Assembly: GCA_003242685.1 (NCBI GenBank)
Contig: QGVD01000001.1
Location: 62,001 to 126,000, forward strand
DNA length: 64,000 nucleotides
DNA from: Pseudomonadota bacterium
Lineage (GTDB): Bacteria; Pseudomonadota; Gammaproteobacteria; Steroidobacterales; Steroidobacteraceae
Direction: 5' to 3'
The translations under genes and the position numbers were made by a program. Under the pieces are notes generated by a model, which saw only the letters and a program-made list of their open reading frames with translations, was not told the origin of the DNA and did no database searches. Within the stretch, counting starts at the first letter, position 1. Each line of letters begins with the position of its first letter. This document shows positions 34,636 to 43,765 of this stretch, piece by piece.

Positions 34636-37125
34636 CTAGAAGCTGCGCGTGAACTGGACGTACCACTCGCGCGGACGACCCGGCTGGCCTTCGATCGTGG
34701 GCTGACCGAAGACGCTCAGATCGAACTTGTTGAGGAAGTACTCCTTGTTCGCGAGGTTGTTGACGCCGAACGCCGCGCGCCACGTGCCGTTCGGGCTGCC
34801 CCACTCGATGCGTGCGTTGATGAGCTCGTAGCCGTCGGTGCAGCGCTGATCGATGGTCGCCGTGGACTGGGTGCCAGGATCGTCGGTGTGCAGGGTCGGA
34901 CACGTCTCGCTCTGGCCGTAGACATCGAGACGCGGCGTGATCGTAGCGCCTCCCCGCGTCCCGAAGTTGTAGGACAGGGACAGGGCCCAGTTCAGCTCCG
35001 GAACGAAGACCGGGTAGTCGGAGAAGAGCTGCGTGACCGCGGCCCCGAGCAGGCCCGGATTGTCCTCTTCGTCGCCCTTGAAGTCCGTGTAGCCGAAGAC
35101 GCCGGAGATCGTGAGCGCATCGATCGGCCGGAACTGGAACTCGAGCTCCGCGCCGGTGACCTCGGCCGGAATGTTCGTGTAGAACGTGCGCGAAGTGACC
35201 GCACCGGGCGGCGGCGGTCCGTTGACGTCGATGCACGTCTGGCCGAGGGAATCCGTGACCGCGTCCGGCGTGCCCGGAGGCACGAGACCGATGTACTGCC
35301 CGTCGTTGTCCGCGACGCACTCGGTGCCGCCGACCGGCAGGATGCGCTGGTTGTAGTCGATGTAGAAGGCGGCGACGTTGAGGCGCAGGCGCCGCTCGAA
35401 GAGATCCGACTTGATGCCGAGCTCGTACGAAGTGGCCTCCTCGCCGTCGACCGGCACGAACTGCGTGACCTGGAAGGGACGCGGATTGAACGCCTGCGGC
35501 CGGTAGCCGGTCGCCGCGGAGAAGTACCCCAGGACGTCGTCGGTGATCTTGTAGTCGATGCCGGCCTTCCAGTCGAAGCGGTCGTTGTCGGCCGAGCCGA
35601 CCGAGCGGACGATGGTGTTGTCGAACTGCTCGTCCTTCGTGTCCTCGGAATAGCGCATGCCGAGCGTGAAGCTCAGCCGGTCGGTGACATCCCAGACCGT
35701 GTGCGCGAAAACGGAGTTGTTCTCCGATTCGGTGAAGTTGAGGCCGTTCACGAGGAACGTGGCGCCCGGCGCCTGGAACGCACCGATGGAAACCTGCTGG
35801 GCTGACGTGAATTCGCCCTCATAGTGGAAGTAGCCCACCGTCCAGTCCACCCGATCCATCGCACGGCCGCTGAAACGCAGCTCCGCCGTCGTCGCCTCGA
35901 AGTGCTGACGCCCGTCGACCGTCTGCTCGCCGAGCGGCGACTGGTCGGCATCGGTGGCGAAGGCGCTGTCGAACTCGCGCCGCGCGAGGATCAGCTCCAT
36001 GCGCAGGCGATCGTTGATGCTCCAGTCCGCCTTGCCGGACACGCCCCACTGCTCGAGTGCGGTCCGCGGCTCGAACGCGATGCCCGTCGCCGGATCGCTG
36101 TACGTGGCGTAGCTCGTGTAGATGTTGGGCGGCAGGAAGCGCTCGTCGAAGGGCACGCCGAACTGCGCCTGCATCGCATCGCTCCAGGCCTGGAACGGAC
36201 CGGGCAGCAGTCCGGTCTGGGGATTGCGCGCGATGGTGACGAGCGTATCGGCCCGCGCTTCGGAGTCGTCCTGCAGGAAATCGCCCGAGAGCGAGAACTC
36301 GAGGTCCTCCCGCGGAACGAAGCGCAGCGCGGCACGCGCGCCCGTCACGTCCTCACCGCCCTGCGTGCCGATCTTGCAGTCCGACGTGCGGTTGAAGATC
36401 CGGCGCGGCAGCGTCCCCGCCTGATCCGGGAACGCGCACGCGAAGTCGATGACCGTCTGGTGACCGTCGCGCCGCTTGGACACGCCCGTCACGCGGGCGA
36501 AGAGATTGTCCGTGATGGCGAAATCGTACGATGCCCGCACGTCGACACGGTCGAAGCGTCCGTAAGTCACGGAGATCGAGCCGCTGTCATCGCCCTGCGG
36601 TCTGCGGCTCACGTAGCGGATGGCACCGCCGATGGCGCCGCGCCCGAAGAGTGTGCCCTGCGGGCCGCGCAGCACCTCGACGCGCTCCAGATCGAGCAGA
36701 TCGACCATCGAGCCCATCGTGACCGGATGCAGGACGTCGTCGAAGTAGATCGCGACGCCGGGCTCGAACTCCGGCAGAAAGTCGTACTGGCCGATGCCGC
36801 GGATGTACGCGGTCATCGTGTTGCCGAAGGCGGCCTGTGCCGGGCGCAGTGCGGCATTCGGAACCGTGTAGCCGAGCTCGTAGGAGGACGTGAAGTTGCG
36901 CGCCTCGATCTCGTCCGACGTGATCGCAGTGATGGCGAGAGGCGTCTCCTGGAGCAGTTCCTCCCGGAAGCGCGCGGTGACGACGATCTCTTCGAGCCCC
37001 TGGTCCCGCGCCGCGGTACCCGATTGCGCCGGTGTCTGGCCGAAGGCCGTCGAGACGGCGCACATGGCGCAGGTGCCGAGCAGCGTTCCGATGGAAGACT
37101 TCCGCAGCCCCATGATGCTCTCCAT
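34636..37125 (-). CDS. TonB-dependent outer-membrane receptor
   Basis: An 829-aa receptor: signal peptide (MESIMGLRKSSIGTLLGTCA, cleavage near AFGQ), a plug with LEEIVVTARFREELLQETPL and VEVLRGPQGTLFGRGAIGG, and a barrel ending in a terminal Phe (FTRSF). It is the same receptor subgroup as 19402-21945. The start at 37125 is set by GGGGGAG 6 nt upstream. Transcribed toward the GST and oxygenase genes, it is the probable importer for that unit. Confidence 0.88.
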   Translation of the reverse strand: MESIMGLRKSSIGTLLGTCAMCAVSTAFGQTPAQSGTAARDQGLEEIVVTARFREELLQETPLAITAITSDEIEARNFTSSYELGYTVPNAALRPAQAAFGNTMTAYIRGIGQYDFLPEFEPGVAIYFDDVLHPVTMGSMVDLLDLERVEVLRGPQGTLFGRGAIGGAIRYVSRRPQGDDSGSISVTYGRFDRVDVRASYDFAITDNLFARVTGVSKRRDGHQTVIDFACAFPDQAGTLPRRIFNRTSDCKIGTQGGEDVTGARAALRFVPREDLEFSLSGDFLQDDSEARADTLVTIARNPQTGLLPGPFQAWSDAMQAQFGVPFDERFLPPNIYTSYATYSDPATGIAFEPRTALEQWGVSGKADWSINDRLRMELILARREFDSAFATDADQSPLGEQTVDGRQHFEATTAELRFSGRAMDRVDWTVGYFHYEGEFTSAQQVSIGAFQAPGATFLVNGLNFTESENNSVFAHTVWDVTDRLSFTLGMRYSEDTKDEQFDNTIVRSVGSADNDRFDWKAGIDYKITDDVLGYFSAATGYRPQAFNPRPFQVTQFVPVDGEEATSYELGIKSDLFERRLRLNVAAFYIDYNQRILPVGGTECVADNDGQYIGLVPPGTPDAVTDSLGQTCIDVNGPPPPGAVTSRTFYTNIPAEVTGAELEFQFRPIDALTISGVFGYTDFKGDEEDNPGLLGAAVTQLFSDYPVFVPELNWALSLSYNFGTRGGATITPRLDVYGQSETCPTLHTDDPGTQSTATIDQRCTDGYELINARIEWGSPNGTWRAAFGVNNLANKEYFLNKFDLSVFGQPTIEGQPGRPREWYVQFTRSF

Positions 37126-37361
37126 GGTCTCCCCCCTCAGTGCGGTGTGTCTGGTCAGCCCTCGATCGTTCGACGTCCGCGGGCGGTATGTAGCGCGGAC
37201 TGCCGCACCGGGTTCACGGCAGTCCGCGATCAAGCATATGCACGGACCGCGGCGGCGAATGCGACCACAGCGGAAGAGATACTCGACTGACAGAGAACGA
37301 CCCCGGCGGGCGAGGTCGAGGACCGCCGGCCGCACGTCCTGGACTGGCTGGGACCGGCCCC

Positions 37362-38141
37362 TCAGGCGCCGGGAGCCCTTTCCGATCCTGCGGCCTTCGC
37401 CGCCTCCGCCCGCTTCCTGCGCGCCCGGCGCGAGAGCATGTTGAGCCCCTCGACGAAAGCCGAGAAGGCCATCGCCGCGTAGATGTAGCCCTTCGGAACG
37501 TGCACCCCGAAACCATCGGCGATCAGTGCCGTACCGATGAGCAGCAGGAATCCGAGCGCGAGCATCACGATCGTCGGATTCGCGTGGATGAAGTTGGCGA
37601 GCGGATCCGCGGCGAGCAGCATCACCGCCACGGCGACGATCACGGCGATAACCATGATCGGTACGTGGTCGGTCATGCCGACGGCCGTAATGATGCTGTC
37701 GATCGAGAACACGAGGTCGAGAAGGATGATCTGGCCGATGGCGGCGGCGAATCCTGCACGCTTCGCCCGCGGCTCGAAGATGTCCGGCCCCGGATCCGGA
37801 TCCACGTTGTGATGGATCTCCCTGGTCGCCTTCCACACCAGGAACAGCCCGCCCGCGAGCAGGATCAGGTCGCGCCAGGAGAACGCATGGCCGAAGAGCT
37901 CGAACAGCGGCTCGGTGAGCTGCACGATGAACGCGATCGTCGCGAGCAGCGTCAGGCGGAATATCAGCGCGAGCGAGATGCCGAGCCGTCGCGCCTTCGG
38001 CCGCTGCGCCTCCGGAAGCCTGTTCGTCAGGATGGAGATGAAGATCAGATTGTCGATGCCCAGCACGACCTCCATCGCGATGAGCGTGACGAGCGCCGCC
38101 CAGGCCGCGGGATCGGCGAGCAGTGCCGTGAGGCTTTCCAT
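37362..38141 (-). CDS. TerC-family inner-membrane protein
   Basis: A 259-aa, seven-TM protein with the TerC pattern: LIAMEVVLGIDNLIFISIL near the N-terminus and LLDLVFSIDSIITAVGM in the middle, giving the paired acidic residues inside membrane segments that are thought to bind metal. Family members load Mn onto exported proteins or protect from metal stress. It lies 82 bp downstream of a CNNM-type gene, and the pair is probably a divalent-metal module. No sigma-54-type promoter was found directly upstream. Confidence 0.88.
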   Translation of the reverse strand: MESLTALLADPAAWAALVTLIAMEVVLGIDNLIFISILTNRLPEAQRPKARRLGISLALIFRLTLLATIAFIVQLTEPLFELFGHAFSWRDLILLAGGLFLVWKATREIHHNVDPDPGPDIFEPRAKRAGFAAAIGQIILLDLVFSIDSIITAVGMTDHVPIMVIAVIVAVAVMLLAADPLANFIHANPTIVMLALGFLLLIGTALIADGFGVHVPKGYIYAAMAFSAFVEGLNMLSRRARRKRAEAAKAAGSERAPGA

Positions 38142-38223
38142 ACGATCCAGGGATTCCGGTTATCCGCCGTTGCAGCGGCGTGCCGCACCCCGCGATTGTA
38201 CCATCGGATGGAGCGCCGCGCTC

Positions 38224-39531
38224 TCAGACCGCGCGGCGCGCGGGAACGTTCCCCGTGTCGATACGCCTGATGAGCACCTTGTCGATGCGCCGCCCGTCCA
38301 TGTCGACCACTTCGAGCTGCAGATCGCGCCACGTCAGCGTATCGCCGGGCTTCGGGATGCGTCCGAGCCGGGAGAGGATGAATCCGCCCACCGTGTGATA
38401 GTCGCCCGTCATGTCGCGGCGTCCCAGCTTCTCCTGAAGCTCCTCGATCGCGAGGTGCCCGTCCGCGAGCCAGGTGCCGTCGTCGCGCTGAACGATTTCG
38501 GGGCGCTCGCGACTGCCGACGTCCGGCAGCTCGCCGGCGATCGCGCGCAGCACGTCGATGGGCGTCGCGAGCCCCTGGATATCTCCGTATTCGTCGGTGA
38601 CGATCGCGAGGTGGCTGCTCGAGCTCTGGAACTGTGCGAGGAGCTGCAGGACCGAGATGCCCTCCGGCACGTGCAGCGCCGGCTCGATGTCGACTTGGGG
38701 ATCGAGATGTCCACGGCGGACCGCTTCGCTGAGATTGGCGAGAGTGATCATGCCGAGCAGGTTGTCGAGCGAGCCCTGCGCGACCAGGAAGCGCGCGTGC
38801 CCGCTCTGCCGCGCGCGCTGCCAGAGCTGCGGGAGCGGATCGTCGATATCGAGCCAGACGATGTCCTGACGGGGCACCATGATCGACTCGATCCGCCGGT
38901 CGGCGAGCGCCAGCACGCCCTCGAGCAGGCGCCGCTCGCTCGCGAGGAAGACGCCCCGCTGCGTCGCCTCCGCGATGAGCGAGCGGATCTCGTCCTCGGT
39001 CACCGAGCTCTGCGGTGCCGCCGACACCGGCAGTATCCTCAGCACCAGCTCGACGGAGCCGCGCAGCACCCACACGAGTGGCGTCATCAGCAGAGCGAAG
39101 CCGCGCATCACCGGCGCCACCGCCGCGGCGAGCCGCTCGGCGTTGTTGAGCGCGATGCGCTTCGGGACCAGCTCTCCGATGATGAGCGACAGATACGTGA
39201 CGCCGAAGACGACGACCGCGTACGAGATCTCTTCGGCGTACGTGCCCGTGAAACCGAGCTCGCGGAGGTTGACGGCGAGATCCTGTGCGAACGTCGCGCC
39301 GCTGTACACGCCCGTGAGGATGCCGATCAGCGTGATTCCGATCTGGATCGCGGAGAGGAACGTCGTCGGATCGGCGAGCAGATTGAGCGCCGTCTGCGCA
39401 CCGCGGCTCCCGCGCTCCGCCGCAGCCTGCAGACGTGCCCGCCGGGCGGATACCAGGGCCATCTCTGAAAGAGAGAAGAAGCCGTTGAGCAGCAGCAGCG
39501 CGAGGATGATCGGAAGTTCGGTCTTGAGCAT
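38224..39531 (-). CDS. CNNM/CorC-type (hemolysin family) transporter-like protein
   Basis: A 435-aa protein: a DUF21/CNNM membrane domain (four hydrophobic segments, starting LPIILALLLLNGFFSLSEMA and including GELVPKRIAL), two CBS domains (about 210-330) and a CorC/HlyC C-terminal domain (about 345-425, GGFILSRLGRIPKPGD). Such proteins export Mg or regulate cation transport. The start at 39531 is chosen so that the DUF21 domain begins normally; the in-frame one at 39570 adds 13 atypical residues. It neighbours TerC and is probably co-transcribed with it. Confidence 0.87.
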   Translation of the reverse strand: MLKTELPIILALLLLNGFFSLSEMALVSARRARLQAAAERGSRGAQTALNLLADPTTFLSAIQIGITLIGILTGVYSGATFAQDLAVNLRELGFTGTYAEEISYAVVVFGVTYLSLIIGELVPKRIALNNAERLAAAVAPVMRGFALLMTPLVWVLRGSVELVLRILPVSAAPQSSVTEDEIRSLIAEATQRGVFLASERRLLEGVLALADRRIESIMVPRQDIVWLDIDDPLPQLWQRARQSGHARFLVAQGSLDNLLGMITLANLSEAVRRGHLDPQVDIEPALHVPEGISVLQLLAQFQSSSSHLAIVTDEYGDIQGLATPIDVLRAIAGELPDVGSRERPEIVQRDDGTWLADGHLAIEELQEKLGRRDMTGDYHTVGGFILSRLGRIPKPGDTLTWRDLQLEVVDMDGRRIDKVLIRRIDTGNVPARRAV

Positions 39532-39648
39532 GGTCTGAAGCGCATTCGCCGGCCGCACCGGGCGCCGCAACGGCCGGACGGCGGGCCATTGTTCAGGAAC
39601 GCCGCCGGCGGCTCAACGCATCGATCGCACCAGGGGAGCGATCACATC

Positions 39649-39664
39649 GGGAACGGGGCTTGCT
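39649..39664 (+). promoter_or_regulatory. Sigma-54-type (-24/-12) promoter
   Basis: GGGAACGGGGCTTGCT has GG-N10-GC spacing, a full TTGCT and AACG after GG. The predicted start near 39675 lies 21 nt before the ATG at 39696 and excludes the longer in-frame start at 39660. Confidence 0.7.
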
Positions 39665-39695
39665 TGGAACGGACCGGCATGGACGAGGACCCCGG

Positions 39696-40049
39696 ATGAA
39701 GGATCTTCTCATCGTCGCAGCGCACCGTCTCGGCATTCCCACCGACGTCGGCGCGGGACCCGGTGAAGGGCTCCCGGGAAACCGGATATGGGCCCGCTGG
39801 CCGCGCGACCGGCGCATCATCGCGCACGAGCTGCTGCAGCGGGTACTCGCGCTCGATGCGCGCGCCACACTGACACCTGCCGGTGCGAGCGATCAGTGGT
39901 GCGCGCGCTGCGTCGAATGGAGCTACACCGGCCGCTTCGAGGATGCAGTGGCGCGGCTCGCGATGCGGGTGACCGGGCCTCATTCGAGCAGCATACGGCT
40001 GTCCGATCCGCACACCGCGGCGAACGATTCCGAGGCACGCCGCGCCTGA
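39696..40049 (+). CDS. Uncharacterised protein, 117 aa
   Basis: A 117-aa soluble protein starting MKDLLIVAAHRLGIPTDVG, with two nearby cysteines in WCARCVEWS and no signal peptide. I do not recognise a family. GAGGA precedes the ATG, and a sigma-54-type promoter (39649-39664) gives a short 21-nt leader, which is the main reason to accept it as a gene. It belongs to the group of small unknown proteins that share this promoter type. The downstream hydrolase gene starts 118 bp later and may have its own promoter. Confidence 0.6.
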   Translation: MKDLLIVAAHRLGIPTDVGAGPGEGLPGNRIWARWPRDRRIIAHELLQRVLALDARATLTPAGASDQWCARCVEWSYTGRFEDAVARLAMRVTGPHSSSIRLSDPHTAANDSEARRA

Positions 40050-40167
40050 GCTCGCTCGTCGCCGGAGCAGAATCACGCCGCTCGACGCGACACTCCCCGC
40101 CGTGGCAGTCTGGATCGCGGTGGGAACTCCGGTTTTCAGCTTCGCGATGCGTGTGTGGTCGCGCGCC

Positions 40168-41523
40168 ATGCGCGCTCACGTCCGACTCGCCTGTGCGCTG
40201 TTCCTTCTCCTCGCTCTCGCAGGGCATGCCGGCGCGCAATCGTCGTCGAGTGAGCTCGCGGGCTACGTCGCGCGTCCCGATCCGGCGTATGCCTGGCGCG
40301 AGGTGAGCACCGGCCGCATCGGATCGGTCGAGTACGCCGAGGCCATCCTGACGTCACAGATCTGGCGCGGCGCAGAGTGGAAGCATCATCTCGTGGTGTT
40401 CCGCCCCACGCGGATCGGCGCCGGGCAGAAGCACGGCTTCCTCTTCATCCACGGAGGCCGCTGGCGCGACGAGCTCGAGAACGGCTGGTCCGGCACCCTT
40501 CCCTTCGAGGCGCGGCTTTTCGCCCGGCTCGCCGAAGCGCTGGGCGCGCCTCTCGCCGTCGTGCGCAACATTCCGCATCAGCCGCTCTTCGATCGCACCG
40601 AAGATGCGCTGATCGCCTATACCTTCGATCAGTTCCTGCGTACCGGAGAGGCCGACTGGCCTCTGCTGCTGCCGATGGTCAAGGCCGCATCGCGCGGCAT
40701 GGATGCCGTGCAGGAGCTCACACGCGTTCGCTGGGGGGATTCCCTCGAACGCTTCACCGTATCGGGCGCATCGAAGCGCGGCTGGACCTCCTGGCTCGTT
40801 GCCGCGGTCGACAATCGTGTCGCAGGCGTTGCGCCGATGGTCATCGACATGCTGAACCTCCCCGCGCAGATCGCGCTGCAGAAGGCGACGTTCGGCGAGC
40901 TCTCCGAGGAGGTGCGCGACTACGACGCGATCGACCTGCCCGAGCGCGTCGACTCGGAGCTCGGTGACCGGCTGCTCTCGATCGTCGATCCCTATCGCTA
41001 TCGCGAGGCGCTCACGCAACCCAAGCTCATCCTGCTCGGCACCAACGACCGCTACTGGCCGCTCGACGCGCTCAAGCTCTACTGGAAGGATCTGCCCGAG
41101 CCGAAGCACGTGCTGTACGTCCCCAACCAGGGTCACGGCATCAGGGACTACGAGCGGCTGATCGGCGCGCTCAGCGCTCTGCACCGGCACACGGCGCGCG
41201 GTGAAACGCTGCCGCGTCTCTCCTGGCGCTTCGCGGCCGGGTCGCAGGCGCTCATGCTCGACGTGAGCGCCGACCGTAATCCTCATCGAGTGCTCGTCTG
41301 GAGCGCTCGCAGTCCGACGCGCGACTTCCGCGACGCGCGCTGGGAGTCCAGCAGGTGCGACCGCAATGGAAGCGGTTTCATCTGCACACGGCCGCTGGCG
41401 GACGACGCGTACACGGCGATGTACGCGGAGGTGCAATACCGCGAGCGCGGCGCGCCGTCCTGGTCGCTCTCGACGACCGTCTGCATCGTCGAGCCGGGCA
41501 CGCGCGACATACCGGATTGCTGA
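40168..41523 (+). CDS. PhoPQ-activated pathogenicity-related family alpha/beta-hydrolase
   Basis: A 451-aa exported protein: signal peptide (MRAHVRLACALFLLLALAGH, cleavage at AGAQ), then a hydrolase of the PhoPQ-related family (PqaA type). The nucleophile is in FTVSGASKRGWTSWL, a probable Asp in LLGTNDRYWPLDAL and His in VPNQGHGIRDY. The C-terminal beta domain (RDFRDARWESS) is typical. Substrates are unknown for the family. An upstream in-frame ATG (40147) is possible, but this start gives the cleaner signal peptide. Confidence 0.85.
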   Translation: MRAHVRLACALFLLLALAGHAGAQSSSSELAGYVARPDPAYAWREVSTGRIGSVEYAEAILTSQIWRGAEWKHHLVVFRPTRIGAGQKHGFLFIHGGRWRDELENGWSGTLPFEARLFARLAEALGAPLAVVRNIPHQPLFDRTEDALIAYTFDQFLRTGEADWPLLLPMVKAASRGMDAVQELTRVRWGDSLERFTVSGASKRGWTSWLVAAVDNRVAGVAPMVIDMLNLPAQIALQKATFGELSEEVRDYDAIDLPERVDSELGDRLLSIVDPYRYREALTQPKLILLGTNDRYWPLDALKLYWKDLPEPKHVLYVPNQGHGIRDYERLIGALSALHRHTARGETLPRLSWRFAAGSQALMLDVSADRNPHRVLVWSARSPTRDFRDARWESSRCDRNGSGFICTRPLADDAYTAMYAEVQYRERGAPSWSLSTTVCIVEPGTRDIPDC

Positions 41524-41560
41524 AGGTAACGGCTCGCACCCCGCTTACCGCGGGCGATCC

Positions 41561-42394
41561 TCAGGTGTCCGCAGGGCCGCCACTCACGAGGCCCGCGAGT
41601 GCCGTGTCGAGGAACATCATGAGCGCGAAGCCGAGCATGAGACTCGCCGTCGCGCGAGCGCCCGAGCCTGCGCGGTGCGTCTCGGGAATCACCTCGTTGC
41701 TCACGACGAACAGCATCGCGCCGGCGGCGAAGGCGAGCGCGCCGGGCAGCAGCGCGGCGGAGATCGCCGTGAGCCCCACGCCGATCACGCCGCCTACCGT
41801 TTCGACGGCTCCGCTCAGCGCCGCGGCACCGAACGAGACGTGGCGCGCGTAACCTTCGGCGCGCAGCGCCATCGCGACGGCGAGCCCCTCGGGAACGTTC
41901 TGCAGACCGATGCCCACGGTCACCGGGAGGAGCACGCCGAGCGACTGACTGCCCGCGCCGACTCCGATGCTCAGCCCTTCCGGAAAGTTGTGGATGGTCA
42001 TCGCCGCGACGAACAGCCACACGCGCGGCCAGCGGGCGCCTCCACGTCCCTCGTGACCCTTGGTGAAGTGCTCGTGCGGCGCCAAGCGGTGCAGAAACCA
42101 CAGCGCGACGCCGCCGAGGAGCAGCGCAAAGATACACGCGGCGCCTGCAAGGGCTGCGCCGCCGAGCTGTGCCTGAGCGATCGCGAGCGACGGGATCAGC
42201 AGCGAGAAGACGGTGGCTGCCAGCATGATCCCCGCCGCGAAGCTGAGCAGGTCGTTGCCCGTCGTCGCGCGGAGAGAGCGCAGGAAGAGTGCCGGCAGCG
42301 CGCCTGCCGCCGTCGCCACAGTACCGCCGAGGAAGCTCGCGATCAGTCCGACTGTGAAAGCGGATTCACGGACGAGCGAGTTGAGATCCACCAT
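41561..42394 (-). CDS. ZIP-family divalent metal transporter
   Basis: A 277-aa protein with eight TM segments and both metal-binding motifs of the family: HNFPEG in TM4 and QNVPEG in TM5, with a His-containing cytoplasmic loop (APHEHFTKGHEGRG) before TM4. ZIP proteins carry Zn, Fe or Mn into the cytoplasm. The ATG at 42394 is preferred over the GTG at 42409 because GAGGTG lies upstream of it. It follows the small coiled-coil gene on the same strand (57 bp), so it may be read from the sigma-54-type promoter at 42689-42704. Confidence 0.9.
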   Translation of the reverse strand: MVDLNSLVRESAFTVGLIASFLGGTVATAAGALPALFLRSLRATTGNDLLSFAAGIMLAATVFSLLIPSLAIAQAQLGGAALAGAACIFALLLGGVALWFLHRLAPHEHFTKGHEGRGGARWPRVWLFVAAMTIHNFPEGLSIGVGAGSQSLGVLLPVTVGIGLQNVPEGLAVAMALRAEGYARHVSFGAAALSGAVETVGGVIGVGLTAISAALLPGALAFAAGAMLFVVSNEVIPETHRAGSGARATASLMLGFALMMFLDTALAGLVSGGPADT

Positions 42395-42451
42395 GACCGG
42401 CGCGGGCACCTCGGCGCAGCTCGTGCACCCGCCGGCCAGTATACCTGCCGG

Positions 42452-42664
42452 CTAGCGCATCGCCGGTGGGGAATCCGTCGCGCCTCCGACCTGGTACAGC
42501 GCGACTTCGTTCCGCAGCGCTTTCGACGCCTTGGCGATCCTGCCGGCCAGGTCGTCGAGCCTCTCGAGGCACTGCTCGATGCGCAGCGTGGTGCGATCGA
42601 GGTCGTTCTCGAGCTCGTCGACCATCCGGTTGATCTCCTCGATGTCCCGCTGGAACCTTCCCAT
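42452..42664 (-). CDS. Small coiled-coil protein, 70 aa
   Basis: A 70-aa protein, strongly helical and heptad-like from residue 6 to 55 (IEEINRMVDELENDLDRTT and onward), with one Cys. The start is set by GGGAGGTG just upstream and by a sigma-54-type promoter whose predicted start (about 42678) leaves a 14-nt leader. No family recognised. Probably a dimer or trimer scaffold; co-transcription with the ZIP transporter is possible. Confidence 0.7.
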   Translation of the reverse strand: MGRFQRDIEEINRMVDELENDLDRTTLRIEQCLERLDDLAGRIAKASKALRNEVALYQVGGATDSPPAMR

Positions 42665-42688
42665 AGGCACCTCCCGTGCGCGGCGCGT

Positions 42689-42704
42689 AGCAAAAGCGGT
42701 TCCC
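42689..42704 (-). promoter_or_regulatory. Sigma-54-type (-24/-12) promoter
   Basis: Minus strand reads GGGAACCGCTTTTGCT: exact spacing and a full TTGCT. It precedes the 70-aa coiled-coil gene; the leader is very short (about 14 nt) but holds the ribosome-binding site. Confidence 0.65.
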
Positions 42705-42740
42705 ACCTGCTCTCCGCAACGTTCCCTCTCGTGCTCGACC

Positions 42741-43640
42741 TCAGCCTGCCGCTTCGACTCGTGCCTGCTCCTCGCGCCATTCCAGCCACGCGATCCCTGC
42801 GAGCAGCCAGATGCTTCCGACCAGGAATCCCGCGGCGACGTCGGAAGCGTAGTGGACACCGAGAAACACGCGGCTGAAGCCGATCAATGCGATCAGAAAG
42901 CCGAACCAGAACAGCACCTCGAAGCGTCGGCGCCAGCCGGTCGATGCGCGCGCCAGCACATAGGCGATGAATCCGAACGTCGCCAAAGCCGCAGTCGAGT
43001 GCCCGCTCGGAAACGACAGTGAGCTCTCGACGAATCCGGTGACGAACTCGGGGCGCGGTCGTCCGACGATCTGCTTGCCGAACCAGGTGGTGAGCTGCGC
43101 GCCGACTACACTGACCCAGAGCGGCGCGATGAGACGCCGGCGGCGGAATCGCCAGAGCAGCAGACTCGCGACGCCCGTGACGACGAGCGTTCCCTCGGTG
43201 CCGCCGAGCGCCGTGATGGCCGCGAACACCGCGACCGCCGCGTCGCTACGGTACGGATGAACGGCCGCATCGACCGCAGCATCGAAGCGCACGACCTCTT
43301 CGGCCTCGATCACCGCTTCCGCGAGCTCGCCGAGAAGCAGCGCTGCAGAGGCTCCGGACACGAGAACGATGGTGAGCGGCAGGCCCGCAACCGATCCCGG
43401 CGCCAGCCGTGCGCCGACCCAGCGCCGCACCCCGGGCCAGCGCCGGAGAACCGCGCTGCGGCTCCAGCTCTCCGCGAGCCACCGCGCAGTGGCGCGAAGC
43501 GCGGGCAGCGCTGCGTGCAGGATGCGCCGCACCAGATGAGTGAGCGCGAGCCCGGCAAGGTATGCCAGCGCGAGGATCGTCGCGAACTCAAGACAGAGAA
43601 TGAGTAGCGGCAGCGCCGTGCTCTGGCCCGGACTCTCCAT
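42741..43640 (-). CDS. PAP2-family membrane phosphatase
   Basis: A 299-aa protein with about six TM segments and all three PAP2 motifs: KQIVGRPRP, SFPSGHSTAA and SRVFLGVHYASDV. These enzymes dephosphorylate lipid phosphates such as phosphatidate or undecaprenyl diphosphate at the membrane. The start at 43640 places TM1 normally; the longer frame adds 38 charged residues without hydrophobic character. Transcription is divergent from egtB. A weak minus-strand -24/-12-like sequence lies at 43689-43704. Confidence 0.87.
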   Translation of the reverse strand: MESPGQSTALPLLILCLEFATILALAYLAGLALTHLVRRILHAALPALRATARWLAESWSRSAVLRRWPGVRRWVGARLAPGSVAGLPLTIVLVSGASAALLLGELAEAVIEAEEVVRFDAAVDAAVHPYRSDAAVAVFAAITALGGTEGTLVVTGVASLLLWRFRRRRLIAPLWVSVVGAQLTTWFGKQIVGRPRPEFVTGFVESSLSFPSGHSTAALATFGFIAYVLARASTGWRRRFEVLFWFGFLIALIGFSRVFLGVHYASDVAAGFLVGSIWLLAGIAWLEWREEQARVEAAG

Positions 43641-43676
43641 CTCACGACCTCGTCGATCCGTACCGATCGATGCGCG

Positions 43677-43692
43677 CGGCACGCATCTTGCG
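43677..43692 (+). promoter_or_regulatory. Sigma-54-type (-24/-12) promoter of egtBD
   Basis: CGGCACGCATCTTGCG keeps GGCACG and TTGC with exact spacing. The predicted start near 43703 gives a 63-nt leader to the egtB start at 43766. Confidence 0.75.
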
Positions 43693-43765
43693 ACGCTGCC
43701 GCCAGGTGTCGTCGCGGGCGCGTGCCGGCGAGCCGCGGGCACTCCCTGCATCAACCATCGAACGG

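Noticed and set aside
43689..43704. Minus-strand -24/-12-like sequence (TGGCGGCAGCGTCGCA) in front of the PAP2 gene
   Set aside because: The -12 element is TCGCA and it overlaps the stronger egtB promoter on the other strand; too weak to call.
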